Shown here in pieces: positions 45,260-53,837 of a stretch of DNA of 64,000 nucleotides. The notes below the pieces were generated by a model. The model saw only the letters and a list, made by a program, of their open reading frames with translations. It had not been told where the DNA came from and ran no database searches. The translations under genes and the position numbers were made by a program. Origin of the DNA: Planctomycetota bacterium. Lineage in GTDB: Bacteria > Planctomycetota > UBA1135 > UBA2386. Position 1 is the stretch's first letter, and the number at the start of each line of letters is the position of its first letter. The stretch is from contig BJHM01000014.1 of assembly GCA_014192625.1 (NCBI GenBank), positions 1-64,000 on the forward strand, given 5' to 3'.

Positions 45260-47245
45260 ATGCGCCTCGCCTTCGTCGCCTTCTTACTGCTTTGGTCACT
45301 AGCCCTACCTGCTAGCGGCCAGTTGCCAGCAGAAGAACATGTGCCTGCCAGTGGTCAGGTGCCGTTGCCGTTGGGAATGCCAGACTTTGGCCCGACTTCC
45401 AGCTTTGGCTTTGACGGTGCGTCGGACGCGGCCGCACCACAGTTTGCCAGCGGCGACGGCATCGTGCGACTGTCCTTGGGCGGCGATCGCGCCAATGCGA
45501 TTGGGTTGCACTCCCTCGCGACTTCACCGATGCACGCGCAGGTATCCCTGCGCCTCATGCACGATGGCGCACCCTGCCTGCTACCCGTTACGCGCCTGCG
45601 GCGATTGCGTGCTAGTGACGTGCTGGTTCGCGAACAGACGGGCAGCGATGGCCTGTGCCTCCGCACCGCCGCCGCGGTTGCCGACGGTGCCCTTTGGCTA
45701 TGGTGCGAGGCCAGCGCGCAATCGTTTAGCGACAGCAGCGGCCTTACGCTGTTCGTAGATATCGACGACGCACGACTGCGCAGCACGGTGATGAGACAGG
45801 TGGTGGGAGAATCTACCGTCGCCACTTTTGCGATCGCCATCACGCCTGCTGACGAGGGCGCGCCAAAGGAGCTCTTCACAGCCACGCTGCAAGCACTTTC
45901 GCAAGCGCACGCCCGCTGGCGAACGCAGGTGCAACTCACGCTCGATGCCGACCAGGAACCGCTGCTCGACTTCGTGCGCGATGCAACCGCGACCCTGCTC
46001 GCGCATCGCGCCATCGGCTACGGCTATGTGACTAGCAACGACACACTGCTGCCCATGTGCGAGCGGACCGGACCGCTGCTTTCGTTTCTACGCTTTGGCC
46101 TGTACGACGCGGCGCGCGAGCTGCTCACTCCAACAGAAGAAAGCAGCACCACAAAAAGTGCTTTGGCGAGCGACTGCTGGACGATCCTGCAGCATGGTTT
46201 TTATCTGCGAGCAACCTGCGACAAAACCCCAGTGCTCGAGCATCGCGAACGGCTCATCCAAAATGCCGCACATGCGGAAGCCATGGCATTTGCCGACGAT
46301 GTGCCGTTTGCCGAAGCCCTTTTGTGTGTTCATGCGCTGGGCACAATGGGTGCAATGCTCGACACATTGGACCGGCTGGCAGCGCCCGACGCGTGGCGCC
46401 ACAAAGCACCTTCCCCGTCCGCTGGCAGCGCTTGGACACAACGCACACTGCGTGCATTGCAGCGACTTGAAAGTCGTTTCTGGAACGAGTCGCAGGGTCG
46501 CTTTACCCCAGCTAGCGCCGTTGCTGCACTGCTGCCATGTTGGACTGGTTGGCTGTTGACCAGTGGCGAAAAAACCAACCGCAACGTCCACACGATTCTG
46601 CGCAGCCTCTGCAGAGAACCCGCAACTTTACTCGATCCGCCAATAGCGGCGATGCTGCCGATCTATTCACTGGTGGCGCGCACCGAGTTTGAGCAAAGCA
46701 CGCGGGCTGATGCGATCAATGCTGTGCTGTTCGCGGCCACCCCGAATGCGACGTTCCAAAGCAATGGCGAACTGGATCCGCTTGCTACCGGCGCCGCCGT
46801 CGATGCAGTAATCCACGCGCTGACCGGCCAACGGCTCGCCATAGGCCCCGGGCTCGCTGAGGACTGGCTTTGCCTGTCGCCAATGGTGCCGCGCCGCGCA
46901 CGCTACCTAGCGGTGCGCGGCCTCGCGCAGGACGGCGTTGTCTGCGATCTCTTCGTCGACCGCGGCAACCTCGATTCGCCTGCAGATCGCTCACCTGCCA
47001 CTACCGATTGGCAGGCCACCGCGGCCAACGGCAATGGCTGGACGCGCGTGTCGGTGGTCTTACAAAAAGCCCCGGCAAAAACGCGACTCCTCGTAATGCA
47101 CTTGCACGGACAACAGATCCAAGGCGAGCTGCAACTTGGCGAGGTCTTCACCCACACGGCGCAAAAGACCGGCACGCAGGTTAGCAATGGGCAGGATGCC
47201 AGTGCGCAGGGCCTCCCTGTGAAGTTGCTGCACGGCAAAAACTAG
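45260..47245 (+). CDS. Secreted protein, possibly six-hairpin glycosidase-like
   Basis: A 661-residue protein. The ATG at 45260 gives a signal peptide MRLAFVAFLLLWSLALPASG with cleavage likely near SGQ. The N-terminal third is beta-rich (ALWLWCEASAQSFSDSSGLT). Residues about 230-560 are helical with aromatic-rich segments, as in (alpha/alpha)6-barrel enzymes (SDCWTILQHGFYLRATCDKT, LESRFWNESQGRFTPASAVA). The sequence FWNESQGRF recalls glycogen-debranching or trehalase-like folds, but no catalytic motif can be assigned. It starts inside the divergent region with the MFS gene and ends at the 17-bp repeat. Confidence 0.75.
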   Translation: MRLAFVAFLLLWSLALPASGQLPAEEHVPASGQVPLPLGMPDFGPTSSFGFDGASDAAAPQFASGDGIVRLSLGGDRANAIGLHSLATSPMHAQVSLRLMHDGAPCLLPVTRLRRLRASDVLVREQTGSDGLCLRTAAAVADGALWLWCEASAQSFSDSSGLTLFVDIDDARLRSTVMRQVVGESTVATFAIAITPADEGAPKELFTATLQALSQAHARWRTQVQLTLDADQEPLLDFVRDATATLLAHRAIGYGYVTSNDTLLPMCERTGPLLSFLRFGLYDAARELLTPTEESSTTKSALASDCWTILQHGFYLRATCDKTPVLEHRERLIQNAAHAEAMAFADDVPFAEALLCVHALGTMGAMLDTLDRLAAPDAWRHKAPSPSAGSAWTQRTLRALQRLESRFWNESQGRFTPASAVAALLPCWTGWLLTSGEKTNRNVHTILRSLCREPATLLDPPIAAMLPIYSLVARTEFEQSTRADAINAVLFAATPNATFQSNGELDPLATGAAVDAVIHALTGQRLAIGPGLAEDWLCLSPMVPRRARYLAVRGLAQDGVVCDLFVDRGNLDSPADRSPATTDWQATAANGNGWTRVSVVLQKAPAKTRLLVMHLHGQQIQGELQLGEVFTHTAQKTGTQVSNGQDASAQGLPVKLLHGKN

Positions 47246-47258
47246 TGCCGCAAACATA

Positions 47259-47319
47259 ACGCAGGCGATGCAGTAACGCAGGCGATGCAGTAACGCAGGC
47301 GATGCAGTAACGCAGGCGA
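47259..47319. repeat. 17-bp tandem repeat, 3.6 copies
   Basis: ACGCAGGCGATGCAGTA is repeated perfectly at 47259, 47276 and 47293, with a partial copy from 47310. It fills most of the 83-bp gap between converging stop codons at 47245 and 47329. The unit length is unrelated to the coding frame. Confidence 0.92.
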
Positions 47320-47328
47320 AAGTGCGCC

Positions 47329-48471
47329 TTACTTTCCGGTAGCTGGCGGCTGATCGCGAACCACGAGCACCAGACGGTGTCGCGGCTCACCAGCAGACGC
47401 GCTACCCGTAGGCAAAGCCTGCGCAGCAGTGCCACTTCCCCCCCCCGGTTGCAGGGTTTGCGCCTTGTCATCCTTGGAGTCTCGCTGCTTGCCACCCTGC
47501 TCTACCAACTTGCCACCCTGCTCTATCAACTCGGGAAGCGACTCCATCACCGCCACCGATGCCGGCTCAGCCTCATCGTTGCGGCATTCAAAACCACGTT
47601 CGCGCGCGAGTTCACCAAGCTGCGCTAGGAAGGCTTCCAACTCCGCCTGCGTGCCTTCGAGCAGCCATGCCATGCCAGATTCCGCCGCGGAGCCAAGCGC
47701 GTAGCCCTTATCCGCCTCGCCAACTGTGATCGGCACTCCAGCGAGCGCCTGCACACGCAGCGGACCAGCGATGCGCGCCGGGTCGAACGGGACTTGCACC
47801 GCCTTACTGCGGTCGCTGTTCTTTGCATGGTCGGCACTCAGTGCCACGGCTGGCCGCAGCAGGGTCACCTGCGGAATCACGGAGCTTTGCACCAAAGGAA
47901 CCGCACCGCGACGATCACGAAAACCGTCCGGCAGCAGTAACGGAGCGGAGTCCTTCAGTGGCGCAGCTGGCGCAGCCCTAGCAATGGCTTTTTCTGCCCC
48001 ATCTGCCGCGCTGCTCGCTGCCATTTTCGACTTAGCCTGCGCAAGTTGCTTGCCGCCATCCGATGCCCCATCATTTGGCTGCAGACGACCCAGCAACGCC
48101 AACAGCAACCACGCCGCGGCTGCGACCATGGCGCTCGAAAGCAATGCAGGACGGCTCCAGTGCTGGCTGCGGATCGGCGACTTCTTTGCCGCACCCTGCT
48201 GGATTGCCACGAGCACACGGCCCGTTAGATCCACAGGTTCATCGCCGCCAGTCAATGAAGCACGCACCTCGCCAACCATGCGGCGGTAGGCCTCGGCTTC
48301 TGTCCGGAGCCGCAGGTTGACGCGCAACTCGGCCTCAAAGCGACTGCGTTCGCGCGGCGGCAAGCGGTCGTCGCACCAGTCGGCAATGCGTTCATCACCG
48401 CTGCTGAGTTCTTTACCGCTGGATTTATCACCGCTGGATTTATCACCGCTTGGTTGACCGGAACGATTCAT
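47329..48471 (-). CDS. Transmembrane anti-sigma factor-like protein
   Basis: A 380-residue protein that overlaps the ECF sigma gene by 4 bp, the usual arrangement for sigma/anti-sigma pairs. The N-terminus has a low-complexity repeat SGDKSSGDKSSG. A helical region ERIADWCDDRLPPRERSRFE follows; it is like the ASD of anti-sigma proteins but lacks a full HxxxCxxC zinc motif. One transmembrane helix (near residues 108-126, ALLSSAMVAAAAWLLLALLG) leads to an external part with SAVALSADHAKNSDRS-type low-complexity sequence, a compact region VQALAGVPITVGEADKGYAL and LIEQGGKLVEQGGKQ repeats. It probably holds the sigma factor at the membrane until a signal is sensed. Confidence 0.82.
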   Translation of the reverse strand: MNRSGQPSGDKSSGDKSSGKELSSGDERIADWCDDRLPPRERSRFEAELRVNLRLRTEAEAYRRMVGEVRASLTGGDEPVDLTGRVLVAIQQGAAKKSPIRSQHWSRPALLSSAMVAAAAWLLLALLGRLQPNDGASDGGKQLAQAKSKMAASSAADGAEKAIARAAPAAPLKDSAPLLLPDGFRDRRGAVPLVQSSVIPQVTLLRPAVALSADHAKNSDRSKAVQVPFDPARIAGPLRVQALAGVPITVGEADKGYALGSAAESGMAWLLEGTQAELEAFLAQLGELARERGFECRNDEAEPASVAVMESLPELIEQGGKLVEQGGKQRDSKDDKAQTLQPGGGSGTAAQALPTGSASAGEPRHRLVLVVRDQPPATGK

Positions 48472-49091
48472 GACAGGAACTCCTTCAATTGCTCCTGCAG
48501 CAACAGGCGACCGCGATGAATCCGCGAACGCACTGTGCCGATCGGGACGCTGAGCACGGCTGCGATCTCCTCGTAGGAAAGCAACTCCATGTCACAGAGC
48601 ACCACCGCCTCGCGAAACTCATCTGGCAGCGCACGCACACAGGCACGCACGCGATCGGCAAGCTCGCCGTTGGCGGCCGTCTCTACCGGGCTGCGTTCGC
48701 GGCCGGTCAGTTCGATATTTGATCCAGCGCCATCGGCTGCCCCATCGCCGCGCACATCGATCGACAACGTCCTGCGGCCCCGCTGCTTCGCCCGTCGACT
48801 TCGATACTCGGAGATCGCCAGGTTCGTAGCGACCGTGTGGACCCAGTAGGAAAACCTGGCGCTGCCATCAAACAAAGGCAGCGCCTGATGCATCCGCAGG
48901 AAGACTTCTTGGCAGAGGTCTTCCGCAACGGCTCGATCACTGGGCAAAATAGTGGCGATCACACGAAAGATCCTGCCCTGAAAGGCATGAACGAGTTCGG
49001 CAAACGCTTCGAGGTCACCGAGCTTTGCGCGCTGCACCAGTTCTGCTGTTGGATCCGCGGGGACATGGTTGCTCGCAGTATCTAGCGTCAT
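48468..49091 (-). CDS. ECF-type RNA polymerase sigma factor
   Basis: A 207-residue sigma factor from the ATG at 49091; the open frame upstream is not conserved-looking. Region 2 includes LVQRAKLGDLEAFAELVHAF, AEDLCQEVFLRMHQALPLFD and FSYWVHTVATNLAISEYRSR. Region 4 includes LPDEFREAVVLCDMELLSYE and EEIAAVLSVPIGTVRSRIHR. The linker between them (GDGAADGAGSNIELTGRERS) is longer than in minimal ECF factors. Target genes are unknown. Its stop overlaps the anti-sigma gene. Confidence 0.95.
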   Translation of the reverse strand: MTLDTASNHVPADPTAELVQRAKLGDLEAFAELVHAFQGRIFRVIATILPSDRAVAEDLCQEVFLRMHQALPLFDGSARFSYWVHTVATNLAISEYRSRRAKQRGRRTLSIDVRGDGAADGAGSNIELTGRERSPVETAANGELADRVRACVRALPDEFREAVVLCDMELLSYEEIAAVLSVPIGTVRSRIHRGRLLLQEQLKEFLS

Positions 49092-49277
49092 ACGTGGACG
49101 GGGCGAGGAACGCAGCACGCGGGGGTTGGTTCCTGAAATGGGCAATCGCGGGTCGAGAGTCACGGATTTCGGCGGACAGTGCCACCAACTCGGCACCTAC
49201 GGAGGCTCGACCGGCGGCAGCAGGTGCGGGAAGATACCGTTCCACCTCCTCCGGCGCGCATCTGACCGGCAACTTCC

Positions 49278-49574
49278 ATGGCAAAAGACGTATTCCTGTT
49301 CTCCTGTCCCTGCTGCAGCAAGCAAATCGAACTCGACACGCACTCTGGCAAGGCGCGCGCCGTGATCCCGACCGAAGCCAAGGGCAATCAAAGCATCGAC
49401 TCGTTATTTGCCGCGCAACAGCACGAAAGCAAGCGACTCGACAACGTCTTCGACAACGCCAAGCAGGATCACCAAAAGCAAGACCAGCGGCTCGATGAAT
49501 TGCTGCGCAAGGCCAAGGGCGACACGAAGAAGACACCCGCAGACAAACTGCGGCGCCCCTTCGACCTCGACTAA
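49278..49574 (+). CDS. Small protein with CPCC zinc-ribbon-like motif
   Basis: A 98-residue protein with MAKDVFLFSCPCCSKQIELD at the N-terminus. Its CPCC pair resembles half of a zinc ribbon, so metal binding would need a dimer or a partner. The rest is a strongly charged helix (QHESKRLDNVFDNAKQDHQK) likely to form a coiled coil. The amino-acid pattern and compact size support a real gene. It lies divergent from the sigma factor with a 186-bp gap and ends at the 23-bp minisatellite. Function unknown. Confidence 0.75.
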   Translation: MAKDVFLFSCPCCSKQIELDTHSGKARAVIPTEAKGNQSIDSLFAAQQHESKRLDNVFDNAKQDHQKQDQRLDELLRKAKGDTKKTPADKLRRPFDLD

Positions 49575-49598
49575 AGCGCCCCATCGCGAGCCGCCTTC

Positions 49599-49909
49599 TC
49601 ACTCGCGCACCTTGCAACGCGGCACTCACGCACGGTGCAGTGCGGCACTCGCGCACGATGCAACGCGGCACTCGCGCACGATGCAACGCGGCACTCGCGC
49701 ACCTTGCAACGTGGCACTCGCGCACGATGCAACGCGGCACTCGCGCACGGTGCAATGCAGCACTCGCGCACCTTGCAATGCAGCACTCGCGCACCTTGCA
49801 ATGCAGCACTCGCGCACCTTGCGATGCGGCACTCGCGCACGATGCAATGCAGCACTCGCGCACCTTGCAATGCAGCACTCGCGCACGATGCAACGCGGCA
49901 CTCGCGCAC
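49599..49909. repeat. 23-bp tandem repeat (minisatellite), 13 units plus partial
   Basis: Units start every 23 bp from 49599 to 49875, with a partial at 49898. The core GCACTCGCGCAC is nearly invariant. The 11-bp remainder varies at fixed places: its first two bases are GA, CT or GG, and its end is CAACGCG, CAATGCA, CAGTGCG, CAACGTG or CGATGCG. All six frames are free of stops because the unit has none and 23 is not a multiple of three, so the ORFs across it are artefacts. It fills the 381-bp gap between converging genes (stops at 49574 and 49956). Confidence 0.97.
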
Positions 49910-49955
49910 AGAGCGGGCTTGTCAGCACGGCAAGCCGTTGCCTGCCGCGCGATTG

Positions 49956-51308
49956 CTACTTGCGCGGCTTAGTGCTGCCTAGCAGCTCGAGGCCTTGCTC
50001 GTTGTACCTCGGGCGATCCGGGCGATCCGCAAACTCGCGCACCACTGCTTTTAGCCCAAGGATCACCGCCGTCATGTGCTCGATGTCGAGCTTGCTCACA
50101 TCATCCGACGGCTGGTGGTAGTCCTTGTGCAGGGAGCCAGCACTGATCGAGTGCGCCACCACGCCTTCTCTAGCGAGCGACATGTTGTCACTCGCACCGA
50201 ACAACTGCTTGGCCATCGCAAAATCGATCGTCTGGATGCCCGCCTTCTGCAATGCCGCACTGGCGATCTCGGCGAAGTCTGAATACTCATGCCCCGTGAT
50301 CCACGCCGAATGTTCCTTGCCAGGCTCAGGCCGGCCGATCATCTCGATGTTGACGTTGGCGACAACTTTTGCAAGCGGCACCGGTGGCGCTTTTGCAAAC
50401 GCGGCAGACCCGCGCAGTCCCTTCTCCTCGCCAGAAAAACAGACGAACACCACCGTGCGCGCGGGCGTTGGGCCACGCGCCATGGCTTCGGCCAGCAAAA
50501 TCACCGCCGTGGTGCCCGATGCGTCGTCGTCGGCACCGTTGTAAATCCCATCGCCATCAACTGCGCGGCCCGTGCCGATGTGATCGTAGTGCGACGATAC
50601 AACTACATATTCATCCGGCTTGCTTGCGCCGCGGATGCAGGCAACGACGTTGCGCAACGGAATGTCGATAGCAGCCGGTTGCGGTGCGGACCAGTTGACG
50701 AAGTATTGCGCGGTTTCCACGCCAGCAGGCAACAACCCCTGCTTCACTAGGAACACTGGCGCGCTGCCGAGCAACCGTGCCTTCAAGACGCAGCGCTTGC
50801 CCTTCGCGGCAACAAAAGACGCATGATCCGCTGGGACTTCGAGCACTGTCGGTCGCCGACTGCCGCCTGCCAACAACAGGCGCTCAATGCGCGGATCGTC
50901 GGCGTAGGCGACGGTCGCCTCCTGATCCTGACCACCTGCTGCCTCACCAGCGCGCAAGATGCAAACGTCCTCGTCCGCCTTCAGCGTGCACGTCGTGGTC
51001 TTGTCGCCCACCGTCATCCGGACCGAAAGCGAAATCGTGGTGGAATCGATCTCCACGCCGGGCAGCGAATAGACCTGAAACCATGAGTCCTTGACCACTT
51101 GTTCAAGTCCCGCCTTGGCAAAGCGCGCGCCAATCCAATCAGCGGCGGCTTCGAGTCCCGGGCTCGGCGTGTCGCGGCCCAACCGCTCATCGCTGGCGAG
51201 CCAAGACACGGTTTCCTTCACCCGCGCAGCAGTGATGACCTGCTCCCCCTGCGCGACGAGGAACGGGCTACTGAACAAAAATATCGCCAGCAGCAAAGCA
51301 TGTTTCAT
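49956..51308 (-). CDS. Secreted M28-family zinc aminopeptidase
   Basis: A 450-residue protein with signal peptide MKHALLLAIFLFSSPFLVAQ. Residues about 25-215 hold a protease-associated-type N-terminal region. The M28 catalytic domain shows the metal-binding set: His and Asp in VVSSHYDHIGTG, Asp in NGADDDASGTT, Glu-Glu in CFSGEEKGLRGS, an acidic residue in VNIEMIGRPEPG and His in HKDYHQPSDDVS. It should trim peptides outside the cytoplasm. Its start overlaps the larE stop by 4 bp, so the two genes are cotranscribed with the amidohydrolase upstream. Confidence 0.95.
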   Translation of the reverse strand: MKHALLLAIFLFSSPFLVAQGEQVITAARVKETVSWLASDERLGRDTPSPGLEAAADWIGARFAKAGLEQVVKDSWFQVYSLPGVEIDSTTISLSVRMTVGDKTTTCTLKADEDVCILRAGEAAGGQDQEATVAYADDPRIERLLLAGGSRRPTVLEVPADHASFVAAKGKRCVLKARLLGSAPVFLVKQGLLPAGVETAQYFVNWSAPQPAAIDIPLRNVVACIRGASKPDEYVVVSSHYDHIGTGRAVDGDGIYNGADDDASGTTAVILLAEAMARGPTPARTVVFVCFSGEEKGLRGSAAFAKAPPVPLAKVVANVNIEMIGRPEPGKEHSAWITGHEYSDFAEIASAALQKAGIQTIDFAMAKQLFGASDNMSLAREGVVAHSISAGSLHKDYHQPSDDVSKLDIEHMTAVILGLKAVVREFADRPDRPRYNEQGLELLGSTKPRK

Positions 51309-52132
51309 GAGAGCACCTCGTTCAAAGAACCACTGCGGTAACCGAGCAAGTCGAGGGTCACGTGCACATAGCCAGTGGCCCTGATTGCAGATGCCAACGA
51401 CTCGCGCAGTAGAATCGCGCGCGGGATCTCATCGGCGGCCAATTCCAGTCGCGCGACATCCCCGTGGTGCCGCACACGAAACACCAAGAACCCTTGCTCG
51501 CGCAGCACCTGCTCCGCGCGTTCGATGCGCGACAGCAGCGGCGCGTCGATCGGCGTACCGTATGGCACGCGCGAAGACAGGCAGGCAAAGCTCGGTTTGT
51601 CAGCCGTGCGCAAACCTTGCTCACGGCTGTATTGCCGGACATCCACTTTGCAGAAACCAGCGTCGATCAACGGCGCGAGCACACCGTGCTCAGCGGCGGC
51701 TTTCTGGCCCGGGCGATGGTCGCCGAGGTCGTCGATGATCGCGCCATACAAAACCGGCCAGGCCAACGGTGCGATCTCAGCACGCCGTTTTGCAACGGTG
51801 ACAAACAGCGCCTGCTTGCAGTGGTAACAGCGGTCACTCGCGTTTTGTCGGTAGCTCTCTTGATCTAGCTCGTTGGTGGGCAGAACTACATGCCGTGCGC
51901 CAATCTCACGCGCGAGCGCTACTGCCTCGGCGAGTTCGACGCGCGGCAACGACGGCGAGTCCGCGGTGACTGCCACCGCACGATCGCCGAGCACCGCATG
52001 ACAGACCTGCAGCAGCATGGTGCTGTCGACACCACCTGAGAACGCGACCACTGCGCCTGGCAGCGACTCCAGATGAGCTCGCAGCAAGGCGATCTTTTCG
52101 GTATAGGGCAGGCTAGCGGTGGCAGGCAGCAT
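51305..52132 (-). CDS. larE: LarE-like ATP-dependent sacrificial sulfur transferase
   Basis: A 275-residue PP-loop enzyme. The ATP motif SGGVDST is at residues 32-38, the Cys pair RCYHCK at 101-106 and the conserved FACLSSRVPYG at 182-192, whose Cys184 is in the position of the sulfur-donating cysteine of LarE. LarE makes the nickel-pincer cofactor of lactate racemase and related enzymes. No larA, larB or larC is in the window, so the cofactor user must be elsewhere. It starts 9 bp after the amidohydrolase stop and overlaps the M28 peptidase gene by 4 bp. Confidence 0.92.
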   Translation of the reverse strand: MLPATASLPYTEKIALLRAHLESLPGAVVAFSGGVDSTMLLQVCHAVLGDRAVAVTADSPSLPRVELAEAVALAREIGARHVVLPTNELDQESYRQNASDRCYHCKQALFVTVAKRRAEIAPLAWPVLYGAIIDDLGDHRPGQKAAAEHGVLAPLIDAGFCKVDVRQYSREQGLRTADKPSFACLSSRVPYGTPIDAPLLSRIERAEQVLREQGFLVFRVRHHGDVARLELAADEIPRAILLRESLASAIRATGYVHVTLDLLGYRSGSLNEVLS

Positions 52133-52141
52133 TCATGCGTT

Positions 52142-53752
52142 CTAGCGCTTGCCGGCTCGGAAGACCACACGCCCGCCGATGACGGTGAGCACGACGCTGG
52201 CCGACAACAACTCTCGCTCAGGGCAGTTCAGTAGATCGCGATCGAACACTGAAAAATCGGCGAGCTTGCCCGCTGCAATGGTGCCGAGTTCTGGCTCAGC
52301 GAACATGGCGTAGGCAGCATCGAGCGTAAAGCCACGCAACGCCTGCTCGCGGGTGAGTTGCTGATCCGGGCGCAGCGGCTCGCCACCTTCGAACGGACGA
52401 GTCGTCACCGCCGCATAGATGCCACGTCGCGGGTCGGGGCTTTCGACCGGAAAGTCACTGCCGAATGCGACCGGCAGGCCTTGCAGCAGGAATGATTTGA
52501 AGGCGTAGGCACCCGTTATCCGTTCGGGTCCGAGCCGGACAATCGCCCACGGCATGTCGCTGGTCAAATGCGTCGGCTGCATTGACGGCAGCACACCGAG
52601 CTCGGCGAATCGCGCGAAGTCGGGCTTCGCCACCACCTGCGCGTGCTCGATGCGACAACGCAGCGCAGAACGATCGCCTGTCACCTTGATCGTGGCAAAG
52701 GCATTGAGCGCCATGCGGTTGGCAGCATCCCCGATCGCGTGCACGCAGATCTGCATGCCGGAGTCCACGCACAATTGCGCGAGCTGTCGCAAGCCCGGCT
52801 CGGTCGACAGGAACAGGCCGCGATAGCTGGGCCGATCGGCATAGGGTTCGAGCAGTGCTGCGCCGCGCGATCCCAGTGCACCATCGGCATACGCCTTCAC
52901 GGCGCGCACCTGCAACAACCCATCCTTTGACCGCCACGGGCCTTTGCCAATCGCCTCGAGCTGGTCCGCAGAATACAGCTCGTAGGCCCGCAGCCGCCAC
53001 TTGCCCGCCTTGTGCAAGAACTGCAACTCCTCGAACTCGCTGCGCGTAATGCCGGCATCGTGAACGCAAGTGATCCCGTATCGAAAACATTCCTCCTGCG
53101 CGAGCAGCAGGCGACGCTGCACCACTGCGGTCGTCGACTCCGGCAACGACACCAACGACATCGCACTGTCGATCAATACGCCGGTAAGCTCGCCGTCCTC
53201 ATCCTTCAAGATCTCGCCGCCGCTCGGATTGGCAAGGTCGGCAGAGATCCCCGCAACGCGCAACGCAGCCAGGTTTGCCAGCGCCGCATGGCCATCAACT
53301 CGAAGCAGCCAGACCGGATGGTCTGGGATCTCCATCGACAGGTCGAAGTGATGCGGCAGATCTTTCGACCGCCACAGATTCTGGTCCCAGCCGCGGCCGA
53401 TCACCCATTCCCCGCGCGCCTTCTTTTTCGCTACGGCGGCCACGCGCAGAATTACTTCTTCGTAACTCTTCGTGCCGGACAGGTCGACCTGCTCGAGCGA
53501 GTCGCCGAGCGACAGCAGATGCCCGTGCGCATCCTGCAATCCAGGCATCACAAAGGCGCCATGCAGATCGATCGTCTCGCAACCCGCAGGTGCTGCGGTG
53601 CCGCGCGCGGCAATCCGGCCATCGCTGACGACCAAGGGGCCGTCCCACTTTTGCGCGGTGCCAGTATAGACCTGCGCATTGGTGAGCACGAGCTCCTGCG
53701 CAATCAAACTGGCCGAGCAAACCAAGGGCAGCAACACAGCGTGACTCAGCAT
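52142..53752 (-). CDS. Secreted amidohydrolase of the YtcJ type
   Basis: A 536-residue protein. The ATG at 53752 gives a signal peptide ending CSASLIAQ. The metal-dependent hydrolase core begins LVLTNAQVYTGTAQKWDGPL, then AFVMPGLQDAHGHLLSLGD (first metal His pair). Later motifs are GITCVHDAGITRSEFEELQF, QICVHAIGDAANRMALNAFA, CRIEHAQVVAKPDFAR and the C-terminal FGSDFPVESPDPRRGIYAAV. This is the Amidohydro_3 family, which hydrolyses C-N bonds of varied amides; the substrate is unknown. Export of such an enzyme is unusual but common in this lineage type. It is first of a run with larE and the M28 peptidase. Confidence 0.92.
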   Translation of the reverse strand: MLSHAVLLPLVCSASLIAQELVLTNAQVYTGTAQKWDGPLVVSDGRIAARGTAAPAGCETIDLHGAFVMPGLQDAHGHLLSLGDSLEQVDLSGTKSYEEVILRVAAVAKKKARGEWVIGRGWDQNLWRSKDLPHHFDLSMEIPDHPVWLLRVDGHAALANLAALRVAGISADLANPSGGEILKDEDGELTGVLIDSAMSLVSLPESTTAVVQRRLLLAQEECFRYGITCVHDAGITRSEFEELQFLHKAGKWRLRAYELYSADQLEAIGKGPWRSKDGLLQVRAVKAYADGALGSRGAALLEPYADRPSYRGLFLSTEPGLRQLAQLCVDSGMQICVHAIGDAANRMALNAFATIKVTGDRSALRCRIEHAQVVAKPDFARFAELGVLPSMQPTHLTSDMPWAIVRLGPERITGAYAFKSFLLQGLPVAFGSDFPVESPDPRRGIYAAVTTRPFEGGEPLRPDQQLTREQALRGFTLDAAYAMFAEPELGTIAAGKLADFSVFDRDLLNCPERELLSASVVLTVIGGRVVFRAGKR

Positions 53753-53837
53753 GGCATTACCTCGACCCACAAGCGTGGCCGCGAGGCCGTTGCGAATCAA
53801 CGCGCCAAACGAAGGGCCATGCGTTCGCTGCGATTGC

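Noticed and set aside
49599-49909. CRISPR array
   Set aside because: There are no unique spacers. The whole 23-bp unit repeats with point variants, and no cas gene is in the window.
49408-50121. Long ORFs in all six frames over the 23-bp array
   Set aside because: The unit is stop-free on both strands, so open frames are guaranteed. The flanks of these ORFs run antisense into real genes.
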